Part shown: piece after piece, positions 44,866 to 56,395 of the stretch
Position numbering within the stretch: position 1 is the first letter of the stretch
Layout: each line of letters opens with the position of its first letter
From: Axinella damicornis
Taxonomy: Eukaryota > Porifera > Demospongiae > Axinellida > Axinellidae
Length of the DNA: 64,000 nucleotides
Assembly (NCBI GenBank): GCA_963931865.1
Contig: OZ007506.1
Coordinates: 12,235,110-12,299,109 of the forward strand
Direction: 5' to 3'
The notes under the pieces: model-generated
Seen by the model: only the letters and a program-made list of their open reading frames with translations
Database searches by the model: none
What the model was told of the DNA's origin: nothing
Translations under genes and position numbers: made by a program

Positions 44866-47800
44866 ATGGAAACGCCAAATCCCCGTTCCCGAGCCACAAA
44901 AGAACCCCAGTCCGTTCGTAAATTGAGGTGGATGATGAATCCAGGCATGGTGAACTCAGTAGAATTGACGGCGGACGCTTATCTTGTTTGTTTGACACAC
45001 GCCCTCTCTACAGAGAAGGAAGAGGTCATGGGACTGCTTCTGGGAGAGGTGAACTATAGGCTAGTATAAGCTAAACTGAATAATTTGCATGTGTGTGAGA
45101 ACGGCACGGGAATGTATTAATTACTTCCGGTGCTGTTCTTTCGGACAGGCTGATAATGTTTGGACTCGACTCCTCTGAAATCCATTCACAGACTCATAGT
45201 TGTCTTGCCACTCCCACCTCCAGCTTTTGATTGCTGTTCAAAGAGTATCATAGTGCAAATGGGGGTGATCAGAAAGCTAAAGGGAAACGTCCGTATTTGC
45301 TCTGTTTATCCAAGGATAGTCTCAAGTGGCCCGGGCAGTCACTTACATGTCACCTGTAGAAGTAGCTTACAGGCCAGCCTCTCGCCACACCCACTGTGCA
45401 GTATACGGACATGAGAGTCTGGCCTGCGAGACTACTGTAGAAGCGTTTGCGACTGGACTAGAATCAAGCAATCGGAAGAGCTTATTATCAAGGGATCAAG
45501 ATGTACTCGAAGCACTTAAGGTCAACAGATCAATGATTTTTAAGGAGGCATAGCAACATTTGAACCTTGTAGATCAAGTGATTAAGAGCTTTGGAAGGGA
45601 ACTGTCACACAATCGTGCGGAAAATTGTTACAGCGCTCACAACTGCGACAGCACGGTGAGTTTTGGCATGTAAGCGTCGGTGAACGACAGCAATCACGGC
45701 CGTGAGGTCAGAATCTTCGTGTGCCTCTAGGGGTGGCTGGTGGCTGAGTGGTTAATGCATTTGACTGCTAATCGAAAGGTTGCAGGTTCGAATCCCACCA
45801 TTGCCATAGGAGATTTTCTTTCTCCTAGGAGTTGACTCAGCTCTACCCTAAAAAATGAGTAGGTGTGTTCTTGAAGGTGTTTCACCTGAAACAGTTCACA
45901 CCACATCCTTCGGAGGGGATGTAAAGCCGTCGGTCCCGGGGGACCTGGGTTCATAGGCTCTGCCTTCTCCAGGCCCTCATTAGCCACCATCGTGGTAAAC
46001 CCCTCAAGGGTAAGAACGGTATACTGCCACCGCAATAGCAAACTGTAACGTTTCTCTCAATGAACTTGTAAGCTCAGAACGTTTCTCTCAATGAACTTGT
46101 AAGCTCAGATGTACATTTTAATTCGTAACCACTACCCCCCACTACATAATAAACCACACAACTAGTTTATTGCTGGATACGTACCTGACCTTATATGGAA
46201 GGTTTAGAAGCTTTTTGATGGCATGCTAACTCTCCCTACCCATTCAGCAATAATATCGTTCAAAGGCGGCTGTATAGAGCCCTTTCGCTGTTGATGTGGT
46301 TGTGTGTGTGTTGAATGAGAAATTGTGTGTGCATTGAACGTGGTCAACTACTTTCTGTTCTCCCATATATTTCATGTATTGGACTAGTTGCAGCATGCTC
46401 ATGCAGCCTTGGACATTACACTAACCAGAATAGTGCAGAATTTCCATTAATTCTTGGTACCACATTGGTAACTAACTAGATCATATGATTCCTCCCTTTC
46501 AGATGAAGGAGAATCGTATCGCCCATATCTGTTCAGGATACGCCATGAGGAGGTCAGATAAGCGCCCGGACAGAGTGGAGATATCCCCTGAGCAACTCTC
46601 GGCAGCAGCAATAGAGGCTGAGGTATTGGGAACTATACAGTGAGGTTTTTGTCTTAACCATCTCACCACCACTTGGTTTTCTCAGTTTTAGAGACCACTT
46701 TTCAGTATAGAGCCTGTACATGTACACTGATTTATACACTGTCCAAAAAGTAGTAGGTGTTCTCTAACAAGAGTGTAATATTTTGGGACACAGGTACGTG
46801 CTATCCTATTTCACTTGTATTCCACAGCATCTGGCAACCAAGTTGCAGAGACCCATTCAAGTGCTGGGCTGGTACCACAGTCACCCACACATCACAGTAT
46901 GGCCTTCTCACGTGGGTAGGTACTAACGTCACAGAGAGTGTAGCAGCACTATACAGTCATTCTAGGTTTCAAGTTGGTACATTGGCCCCAATTATGTCAT
47001 GTGCATTTCTCTACCTTTCAGATGTGAGAACGCAGGCAGACTATCAGCTGTTGGACCCCAACTTTGTTGGGCTCATTTTCTCTTGCTTCAATGAAGCTGA
47101 CAAGGTATTCCCACCCTCCTGTATTTTGGTGCTTATACTACAGTGGTGTGTTTGCAGAACTGAGGCCGCTAGGAGAACAGGAGGTGGCGAAGCCGCTGGA
47201 ACGAGTGCCTTTTCCCTTTGCCCTTCCAGAACACACATTTGAGCAATGCCATTACTTTATGCTAACTCAAGCGAGTTCAGTGATGATGTCATCACCCACC
47301 CCCATTAATGGGGCCCAGGACCTTCATGAAAACCTTCTGTATTGGAGATACGGGTTGTCAAATCAAAATGAACTGAACTGTGATGACATTGTGCATGGTG
47401 TTGTACCAACCCATGCCTGTTAGCATGGGTGCAAGTGCATTGTGTTCATTCCTGAGGCTGGATCTGCATGCACACACGTTCGACGTTCCTGTACACTTCC
47501 TCTAGAAATCCACGATGCAATTGATCTGCTTCCAGTCCTTCAACAAGGTGTCATCTGGTGAACCTACATGGTCAGTATTAATGGTGGGCAACATTCAGTT
47601 TGTGGATTTCCTTATTAGTAAAGATGAGAGAATGCACACAGCAGTGCCAGCGCAGAAACTACAGGGTATTCACTTTGTCCAGCTTTAGAGCTGCAATGTT
47701 TTCCCTTACTGTAAGTGTCTGCCAATTCTTACCTCCATCGGGGATAGCTAGTGTATACCCTTAGCGAATGATGTTTCTCGTCATTTGGTCAACCTTCCTG

Positions 47801-50800
47801 ATCCCATTCAATGCCAAAAGAAGTCAAACTGTAGACCTGTCTTTTATCGGTTCCTCCACCATTAGCAAACTCATCGTGCTTACCTGCATGGCTACAACAA
47901 ATTGATCTGGCTAGATCTGGCTACAACAAAATGGACTCTGGCTACAGCGCTTGACTGTGGCAGCTACCTGGAAAATGAGCACGCTCAAACGTCAATACAT
48001 GGCGTGCACTATATAGAACCCGGAACAATTTACCGATACAATTTATTGCCCAGATCTCCTACTGCAACTTTACCTGTGTGCTTAGAGCTAAGACATTTGA
48101 GAGATAGCTTGCTTGTCAAAGATACAGAGCTCGAATATAACCTCATTCCCAGGCCCTCATTGTTTTCGGTTGCATGCATGAAAGAAGTGTTCTTTCGTGC
48201 ATGCAACCGAAAATGGTGTGGGCCTGGGAATGAGGCTAGCTCGAACACACAATTAATATACAGTGTGAATCTCAAATTCAATTGTGTATATATATATCCT
48301 CTGACAGCAAGTATCTGACACTCCTTATATCTAGCACACATGCATTGTAGTGTAGGACTCAATCCACAATTCAAGGGATGAGCTTCAGGGATTCATACAG
48401 GATTTTTGGTTGGAGGAATAATCGTAGGCAAACCAGTATGCGAAGCCCACTGCTGCTAGGGCTGTCGTGGGGTAATATGCTGCTCCAGGAGGCCTATAAG
48501 CTTCTGAGGTTGCTTCTAGTGACCCAAAAGGCTTGTAGCTGATGACATAAGGAGAACATGGTCATGTAATTATTGCATTGTACTGCTGTCATGGTAGCTG
48601 ATAAACATCTGGGAGCCTAGGGAGAAGTGGTTTGGGCTCAGTGTGAAACCCTGAGCATTATACCTAAGTATGTATAGTGCATGATGCGTGGCCATTCCTG
48701 CACATGACCCTGCTCTCCTTTTCATCCCCACACCAGGCTTGAGCACGTAGAGCTTCCCCTGCAGATAGTCCCCACACCGTATTGTACTGTCAGTTCCATG
48801 TGTGTCTCAGGCATCACCCGTCTCCCCAACATCCTGCTTGAAGAGGAGCAGCAGAGCTACAGCCTCTGCCAAAAGTGAGTTCAAGACTGGTACCCACTGA
48901 TGCAATTAGCATAAACCACTCCTCCATCCAACTCCCGATCTTATGCAGGGCCGTCGGAATGCACGACCACTTGTTGGGCCTTAGAAAACGTTTTTTCCTT
49001 TTTCTATTGCAAATTTATATTTTAGCAACATCAGACTATTAACTAACATCAATCATGGCAGAATCAGCAGCAGTGGCCCTCACCAACCTCGTTCCATGAC
49101 CTTTCCGAAGTTAACGTTCGGTAACAAGACTGTTGTGTGGCATTCGTTCCAACCTAGCTGGTTTGATAGCTTTTCCTGCGATGAGACTCATATAGCCTAC
49201 TGCTACGTGTGATGCACTGAGATCTGTCAACAGCTAGCTATGTATACCTCTAAAATGGCCTCAGAAAGCACCTCAGAAGGTGGAAAATTTTTGTGAGGAG
49301 GGCATGCCCCCATGCAGACCCCCCTAGCAATGCGCTAAACATTTTTGTGGCTGCAACGTACATCCTACGCAGCCCATGGCCTGACCACTCTCCAACTGCT
49401 TCTGACGGCCCTGTTATGTACTCTAGTTATGGAAGATCTATATAAGTATTAGTCTCGGCCTCAGACCCAAACCAACCCCAGCCCGGATCGCTTCCAGTAT
49501 CACGCGCGGGGAGGGAGGGTCTGGTCAAGTTGCTACATAAAAATTAGTCGTCCACGGAATTTCAGATGGCTGAATCTGATAGGTTGATTGGCTAATAATG
49601 ACGTCTGGAATGTTCACGCTACGTGCGCCATGCACTAGCTAGCTGCTGTACGAGTCAACAAAGTGGTCGAGACTGCGATTACAGCTGTATTTTGCAAACT
49701 GGGGTCGACGGTCACTAGCTACGGTGTGAAGTCGGAACAGCTTGAAGTTGCAAGAGAGCTGGTGAAAGAACTAACTGTTGCATGGTTTGAATTTTGTATT
49801 GATTGCGACTGGTAATCTCACGTGGCCCAGACACTTCCTGCGGGGATTAGTGGGGCGGGGCGAAAGGGGAGGAGAGGGAGGAAGAAGGGTCTGCATGGTG
49901 ACTCTGAACAGGCTGCCGTTTTACAATGGAATGTAATTATTGTCCGTAAACATTGCACGTGACTTACCTCAAGTATATACTAGTAGTTGATCGAGCACCA
50001 AGCTAGAGCCATGGCTACAAATGTACATGTAGTCACATGCTCAAAGCGGAAATCATGCCACAAATTACATGCTGCTTCAATCTGGTTGGCTCTATCAGCA
50101 TTCCAGCAGAGCCAACAACATCCTGTTCAGAGTCACCAGACCCTTCTTCCTCCCTCCCCTCTCCTTTCGCCCCGCCCCACTAATCGTCGCAGGAAGGGTT
50201 GGGCCACGCGAGACTATATGACGGGCAGGATGGAATGTCGCTCCTCTGTAGTGGATGCTAGCCTGGAGGCAGTAGCAACAGAAGAGAGAGAGATCTCAGT
50301 GTCACGCTGTGGACAGTCCCCCCTGAAAATCGGTCCCCCCTGAAACACTAATTGTTTTCAGTGACCACAAGTTGTCAAAACAACATCAATGCCCAGAAAT
50401 TAACTTACAAATCAAATGCTACATTACATTAGCCTCGTTCCCAGGCCCCGCCCAGCTTTCGTGCAACCGAAACGGCGCGCGGGCCTGGGAACGAGGCTAA
50501 CATTACATTACAACAGTCACAAAAGATTTCTGAAATGGGAGTGGTAGTTGATGCCATTTCCTGGAATTTCCTTAATTCTGGCAATTGTGACTTTCTTCTG
50601 TTAGTAGTGTCTGAACATTGATGACTTAGTCTGCAAGGTTTCAGCCTACAGGTTTCATACTGTAGTTCATTACTGTTAATGTACTGTAGAGTTGTTGAAA
50701 TTTCTGCTATTGTTGAAATTTCAATAAGCTTGGTGGTTGAAACTTCTTTGGTTCTAATGTGTTATTGAAATTTCAGGTTGTTGAAATTTCAATAAGTTCG

Positions 50801-53800
50801 GTAATGCATTGGCAAAATTTGTATTGTCTATAAGTTTGGTCCAAATGTACGTTTGGGATGCTGCCGACATTTCAGTACTAATGGATTTTCAACAAAACAG
50901 CAGTAGTTGGCTTGGTTTTAGCCTCGTACCCAGGCCCGACCGCCCGGGCGGTCGGGCCTGGGTACGAGGCTAGCTTGGTTTCAGTAACAACAGCCATACT
51001 CATGAGTTGACTCCTCTGAGTCTTGTGATGCCTGTCTTTTTGGTCTTCCCCTGCATCCACTTCCACCATGATTCTTCCTTTGACTGTCGTCTCTCACTCT
51101 ATCGCTGGTTCCACTCCTTCGATGACTCCTCCCTTGGCTGTCGTCTCTCACTCTATCCCTGTTTCCATTTATGCTACGGCTCCTCTCTTGGCTGACATCC
51201 TGCACTTGTCCTTTGTGCCAACTCCTGCCCCAACTCCTCCCTCGACTGTCATCTCTCGCTCCATCTCTGTGCTCACTCCCACCACCTCTATTCTGTCGTA
51301 TAGGAGTACTGCTCACCTATAGATACATACAAGTAGAATACATTATGCAATTTAACTATCCATTTACCCATTTGCAAGAGCGATCACTGACAGTTTATTA
51401 GTGGACTCTACCAAGTATTATACATGCATACATGCATTTTTGCAGCTGCATACCTTCGGAATATCACGTGTTTCCACTGACACTATGGTATGTAATAGTG
51501 TTGCAGCCTCTGCGGACCGGTTGACACTTGTATGCTGAGCTGCGAGTGTTCTCTTCACCTGAAGGAGCTCCTCCAGCAGCCAGCATCCACCTTGGTGGTA
51601 GGCCTCCTGCTCCAACTCCAGCATGTCAATCATGGCCTTCCACCACTGTTGTTGGACTACACTGACTCCAGTATTAGTGTATCTGGGGATGTCGTGCTTT
51701 AACTTCCACAGATCAAGCTTCTTATAGTTTGAAGCTATACCAGCATTGGCTCTCCATCTGGAAGGGACTGCAGAAGAACAGCAATGATATTATATATTCT
51801 GCTGAAGGGATATCTGTCCATCATAATATGATATGTTGGTTCAACAAGTACAACTAAAACACGGTTTATGTACCTTGAGGAGTTGGATGCCAGGGCTGTC
51901 TTGTGGCTCCCACTGATTGTGGTTCCAGTGCTTATGCATATACTGCATGTAGCAGCGGCTGTCACTTCCCTTCACAAAATGAAACACATGTGTGTTGGTG
52001 TGGTTGTGGATCTCATTCATCTGTGGTTGCATCCAGGCTTTCACATCCACTATCTTTGAGATCACACATGCATTGGCTATATATTTGCCTTGTGTAGGAC
52101 TCTACATTGACAAGATAAACCGACACCAGAGTTTACACATGAACATCTTGATTTGCTTGTGGCCAACCATCAAGAATCCAAGTTCACAACATCAATATTC
52201 ACATAGTCCCCAGATTTGTACAGGAGAACACCTAATGAGGCATTCCTCAGTCACTTACATGTACTATAACTAGGGTGACGTAGACGTCATTTGGGCGAGC
52301 GTAGCGAGTGTGGGTGTCAATGACGTGTATAATTCGAAACGAGGTTTTGGCAAGTCATGTGGGTACATGAAAGTGATTGAATAAGTGATAAAGTCATAAT
52401 AGTTGAGTTCATTTGGCTGAGTTGAAACTAAGAGTTGGGTAAATACAATAGGCCATGCTTAGTTCCAATTGGTGTTAGCGGGAGACACTCTGAATGACAT
52501 GGAATTTGTCATAAGTGATGTTGAATGGCCGCTTGATCTTCAGCAGAACTTCCAGAGTGATATCAGTGTCGGTTTGCCCACACACAGAGAGAATGTTGCG
52601 TAGCATTTCCTCGTGTGCGACGAAAGTGTGTGGCTTGAGATCGATGTCGATGAGGATTAGCTTTGCCATCAGCTTGGTTTTGGCAAGTTGAGCAACTTGA
52701 GAGGTGTTACACCTTTCACATGTAACGAGGTCATCAGCAACCAGGATTTTCGCCTTGCATGTGCTCAAGATGCATGTCTTGTACCTGGCAAGATCTTTGA
52801 CCCCACCAATCTCAACTCCTTCCATCGAAGGTTCAGCTGGCTCATCTTCTTCCTCAAGAACGTCACCGATGTCTTCAGGGAACATCACTGAGAATTGATC
52901 TGTTGGCATCCACTTGTGCATGTCTAGACTCTTGTCTCTGATGTGCCCTAGAAGCTCTAGTGTGTTCTCTCTGACTCGCCAGCCTAGCCTCCCTCTGTTC
53001 TGCTGTTTCTTGCTCTCTCGTGGCTCTATCTCGTTGTCTTTGCTGAGCCAGCCTAGCCTCCCTCTGTTCAGCCGTTTCTTGACTGCATGCTTGCTCCCTT
53101 CTGGCTCTACCTCGTTGTCTTCGTTGAGCCAGCCTTGCCTCCCTGTCTTGTACTGTTTCTCTGGCTGTAGCTTGAACCTCTGAGTCGTTTGTTCTATCCA
53201 TTCTTATTCAGCTTTGAAGAAACGCTTTGGTCTTGTCAGCCAAATGACGCATGCGCTCAATGTCTCATGTTCGACCCCACCCATCCCGGAAATGCCCATG
53301 GCACCGACGACGTTACACTTCTCCTGTGTGCATTGCTCACTACTGGGGGCTCACTACGGTCGCCCAATTACACTCCTGGTGGGGGAAAAATTGTGCCGCG
53401 TAATTATAGAGGCATGTATAAAGTACTTATTATCTATTCTGAGGAGGAAGAGTTTAACTCACGAACCAGGAACAGTGATGGCATCATGCCGCTTCAGCCA
53501 GGTGCTGACATGGCCAAACAAGGCGTCGACATCCTCATGGGTGTGGCCAACCATCAAGAATCCAAGTTCAGTCTATAGCAACATCAATATTCACATGAAT
53601 GCACATGCAGCTTGATTTCTTAACTCTTCCACCAGCAGTCACACGTGTCACTTGTGATGTAATCAGCTACAATTTCCTCCCGCCCACACTAAATATTTGT
53701 GTGTCACTATCAGTGCATGGCTAGACCACTAAATTATTCCTACAACTACAGTATATTCACTTTTCAATTTGCATGTGTTATCTTTTTCACAGACATTGTG

Positions 53801-55083
53801 GTGACCTACTGACAGCAATACACAACAGTGCAGGTAAGTTTGACAGCACTAAGCACATGTCATGAGGGCAAGCCAGATTGATATTGTTTTATGGGTACTG
53901 GTAACCTTGGCAGTGATTATTTTGCATATGCTGGGTAGCAGATAGCATTAGGGTCCTTCATAGCACCACTGCATGCAATATTGCATCATAGATTTGGTAG
54001 AGTGTAATTGGGGTTTCATTTCATCTCTTTAACCCCCACCTGTTATGGACCCTCAGATTGTGTCAGAATCAATCTAAATTCCAAAGGTGTAGTAACACAT
54101 GCCACCTATGTTCGTCCCCTTCTGGGAAATTTTCAAATGAAACCCTGTATTGTGTAAGGATTGCATGGACACACACTAATTGGGGCGAGCCTGAGTGAGC
54201 CCCACACTAGCGTGACTTCATTGCGCTGTGCGTGTATATATATGCTTGCTTGGATCTTGCAAATAAGCGGATTTCACTTGCACAATAACATTCAAATTCA
54301 ACAACGAACTCAACACACCTCGATGCAAGGAATCGTGAACCGTCTAGCTACCTGTTTGACGGACGATAGCGACAATAAAGACAGAGAGACCACTCGTGGA
54401 CATTGGCTAGAGCACCATGAACATTCTGCCTCCTCGGTGGCGACACTGACAAAGACAGAGACTGCGGCTCAGAGTCGTGGACCTACCGTGGCGCCATGGC
54501 CGGTGATGTTGGTGCTAGACTGCTTCAGCTACAAATGCTAACCTGACTCACAGTTGCTGTGATGTACACGAGTGTATGATTAGGGCCATAATTTCTGTGG
54601 CCTATGCTCACTGCCATGTCACATTCTGATGGCGTGAATGCAACTCAGTGCTCCTTGCATGTCCTGCAGCACGCGCATGCACTTCGCTCAGGCTTGCCCT
54701 CCAATGTCCTGCATTCCACTAGTTATAGAGTTAATAGTGGACTGTCAAGTGGTCACAATATGCCCCGTCCATTGTTAGTTTCTAGTTCCACTATTAACAG
54801 TGAAACTGAAACACACAGTGCTTCTCACAATGATTATGCTTATTGACTATGTATGGAGTACAAGTGAATTATACATCAGGTGGGTCATTTGTTTGCCCAT
54901 GTCCTCCTCCCATTGTCCCACTCTGCAATTCACACAGTCTACACCCAGTCCCTGAGTCATATCCTGCAGATTGTGTGTGGACCCATCATGCAGCTGCTGG
55001 GGGAAGAGAGTCGGAGGAACAGAAGAACTATTGAAAGATTGAAGAGTGAGAAGCAGCAGCTTCAAATGCAAGCTGAATTATAG
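44866..55083 (+). CDS. BRCC3: BRCC36-type K63 deubiquitinase (JAMM), complete
   Basis: Eight exons: 44866-45048, 46503-46622, 46828-46915, 47022-47104, 47506-47570, 48737-48874, 53793-53833 and 54938-55083. All phases agree, giving 287 aa (human about 316). The JAMM/MPN+ centre is intact: catalytic Glu in LSTEKEEVMGLLLGE, then WYHSHPHITVWPSHVD, matching HxHx7SxxD. RRSDKRPDRVEISPEQLSAA is strongly conserved. The C-terminal MPN- partner-binding coiled coil ends KSEKQQLQMQAEL. BRCC36 removes Lys63-linked ubiquitin as the catalytic subunit of BRCA1-A and BRISC complexes. The segment between exons 1 and 2 (KENRIAHICSGYA) is less conserved. Intron 6 (4.9 kb) contains antisense mobile-element material. 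Confidence 0.94.
45730..46040 (+). mobile_element. tRNA-Ser-derived SINE, copy 2
   Basis: Intact pol III signals: A box TGGCTGAGTGG (45741-45751) and B box GGTTCGAATCC (45785-45795) around GACTGCTAATCGAAAGGTTG, typical of tRNA-Ser(GCT). The tRNA-unrelated body carries CACATCCTTCGGAGGGGATG and TAAAGCCGTCGGTCCCG and continues to about 46040. It lies in the sense direction within BRCC36 intron 1. Confidence 0.85.
46140..46262. repeat. inverted copy of a block near 15425-15530
   Basis: TATTGCTGGATACGTACCTG and GAAGCTTTTTGATGGCATGC TAACTCTCCCTACCCA match the reverse complement of about 15430-15525. A dispersed repeat of unknown class in BRCC36 intron 1. Confidence 0.65.
48138..48238. mobile_element. 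hairpin element with near-perfect 9-bp TSD
   Basis: TAACCTCATTCCCAGGCCC ... GGGCCTGGGAATGAGGCTA with a long stem including TTTTCGGTTGCATGCATGAA. Flanks GCTCGAATA and GCTCGAACA match at 8 of 9. BRCC36 intron 5. Confidence 0.8.
49815..50215. mobile_element. TIR element (~95-bp arms)
   Basis: 49815-49910 (TCTCACGTGGCCCAGACACT...) and 50120-50215 are inverted copies sharing GATTAGTGGGGCGGGGCGAA and GAAGAAGGGTCT. Total about 400 bp. It is in BRCC36 intron 6, with no coding capacity. Confidence 0.8.
50430..50499. mobile_element. hairpin element with perfect 9-bp TSD
   Basis: TAGCCTCGTTCCCAGGCCCC ... GGGCCTGGGAACGAGGCTA, flanked on both sides by ACATTACAT. Confidence 0.9.
50919..50972. mobile_element. 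perfect hairpin element with perfect 9-bp TSD
   Basis: A 27-bp-arm perfect palindrome, TAGCCTCGTACCCAGGCCCG..., flanked by GCTTGGTTT on both sides. Cleanest copy in the window. Confidence 0.92.
50981..52065 (-). CDS. unrecognised nested gene with RS-rich C-terminus (uncertain)
   Basis: Inside BRCC36 intron 6, antisense. Exon 51767-51454 (LWKLKHDIPRYTNTGVSVVQ, then LELEQEAYHQGGCWLLEELL) joins in phase 0 to 51316-50981, a Ser/Arg/Asp/Gly-rich tail with repeated DRVRDDSQ(G/R)(R/K)(S/N)H units and a stop. An upstream open stretch, about 52065-51874 (AWMQPQMNEIHNHTNTHVFH), ends at a good donor (AAG|GTACAT), but its phase does not fit the 51767 exon. Either an exon is missing or the gene is broken. 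I do not recognise the family. The RS-like tail is only suggestive of RNA-binding partners. Confidence 0.4.
52475..53201 (-). pseudogene. Helitron-like relic: QREARL repeats plus RPA-like OB/zinc segment
   Basis: The 5' part (53201-52875) encodes about four repeats of ETAEQREARLAQ(Q/R)RQR(D/G)RA, a charged helical repeat that I associate from memory with N-terminal regions of animal Helitron-type proteins. The 3' part (52921-52475, another frame, overlapping by 47 bases) encodes CILSTCKAKILVADDLVTCE RCNTSQ, a CxxxxC...CxxC zinc segment followed by LILIDIDLKPHTFVAHEEML, similar to the RPA70 C-terminal OB fold. The frame change, together with no visible Rep or helicase motifs, means it cannot be autonomous. 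It is antisense in BRCC36 intron 6. Confidence 0.5.
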
Positions 55084-56395
55084 CAAACTCGATCAACTTG
55101 GAAGAATGTGACTATATAGTCAAACTGCATGATGACACACGTACACCCATTGACACCTGTACATTGATTTTGTACATAAATAATGGTATTGGTGGTGTTT
55201 GGACCCACCGTGAAGCTTTCTTATGTGATTGGCCATCTCATCCCCTCCAATATCTCCCCAACATCATGCACCTTACCTTTCAATTCCATCTCATCCACAT
55301 GCAAGGCCACACACCCTAGCCTAGCTCAAGATCTCCTAACAATATTATCACATTCTTATTTATCATCCATCTCCCCCCATTCACCATAATATATACCTCT
55401 TTCTCATAATCACAGTGGCACATGCACAGGCTAATGAGGTACATAAAGTTTCCCAACAGGGCTGCCATCATGAGTAGAGTGAGCGTGCAGCATCCCCTCG
55501 CTTGTCAATGCTGGAGGCGTGGTCGGCATGGCTATCCCCTCCAAGCTAATGGTTCCCAGCACGCAAGTACAGCAGCATCTCCTGATAATAATATCTGTAC
55601 AAATCTCAAGACGTCCATCCCCCCCCCCCCCCCCCCCCCCTTCCCTAACTTTGCCCATTCTCCCCCTCATTGGCTGAACTCCATGGCAACTCTTGTACAG
55701 CTAGTGCATTAGTTTGAAGATCCTCATTGTGACACCTACACCATGCCTAATTCTACCTACCTATAGCATATTATTTTCTGTGATCTTCACACGGTGATTA
55801 TAATTACAGTGTGGCAGTGCAATATCAATGCCATGACCTGCAGCTAGTGTAGCTATAGAGAGTGCACGCATGCATGTGTGTATATATCTCTAGCTGAGTA
55901 TATATACACTGACATTGCATGGTATACATGTTGACTCCACCTGCAATCAAAGTACATGACATTATACACACTCAACTTCAAAGTATGAACTTCACAATAA
56001 TTATTCCAAATTGTACATTGCAATTTATGTGCCACTAAAATCAGTGAGCTGTTTGTCCTTGTCGGTGATGGGGGAAGACGATGTGAGGGAGGTGCAGATC
56101 GACACGATCATCGAAAGGAACTCATGCCCCCGCAGGTGGAATTACAGCTCTGAAAGCTGCATGCTTAGAGTATTTAATCTGCTTGACCATCTCTTTCCTC
56201 TGCAGCATTGAGGCCTGTGGGCGTATGCATGGCGTGTGCATGATTGTGTGTGTGTGTGTGATAACATAATGTGCTTTGATCTTTGAACTTAATGAGGTCT
56301 CTAAAATCCAATCAATACCTCATCAAAAATTCGTTCATACAGAGAAGCTTGCAGTATAGAACGGAGGGGCGATGGTGATTTACATAGAAGTATAT
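55084..56395. other. downstream of BRCC36; no gene seen
   Basis: Contains poly-C at about 55618-55640. One short open stretch at 56069-56136 (MGEDDVREVQIDTIIERNSC) ends at CAG|GTGGAA and could be an exon, but nothing supports it further. I see no other feature. Confidence 0.45.

Noticed and set aside
45160..45553. Two open frames of 75-84 aa in BRCC36 intron 1
   Set aside because: No splice-site support in a compatible phase, no recognisable domain, and BRCC36 exons 1 and 2 already join in phase.
55422..55712. A further BRCC36 exon near an acceptor at 55413
   Set aside because: The exon at 54938-55083 completes the conserved coiled coil and contains the stop in the right phase.
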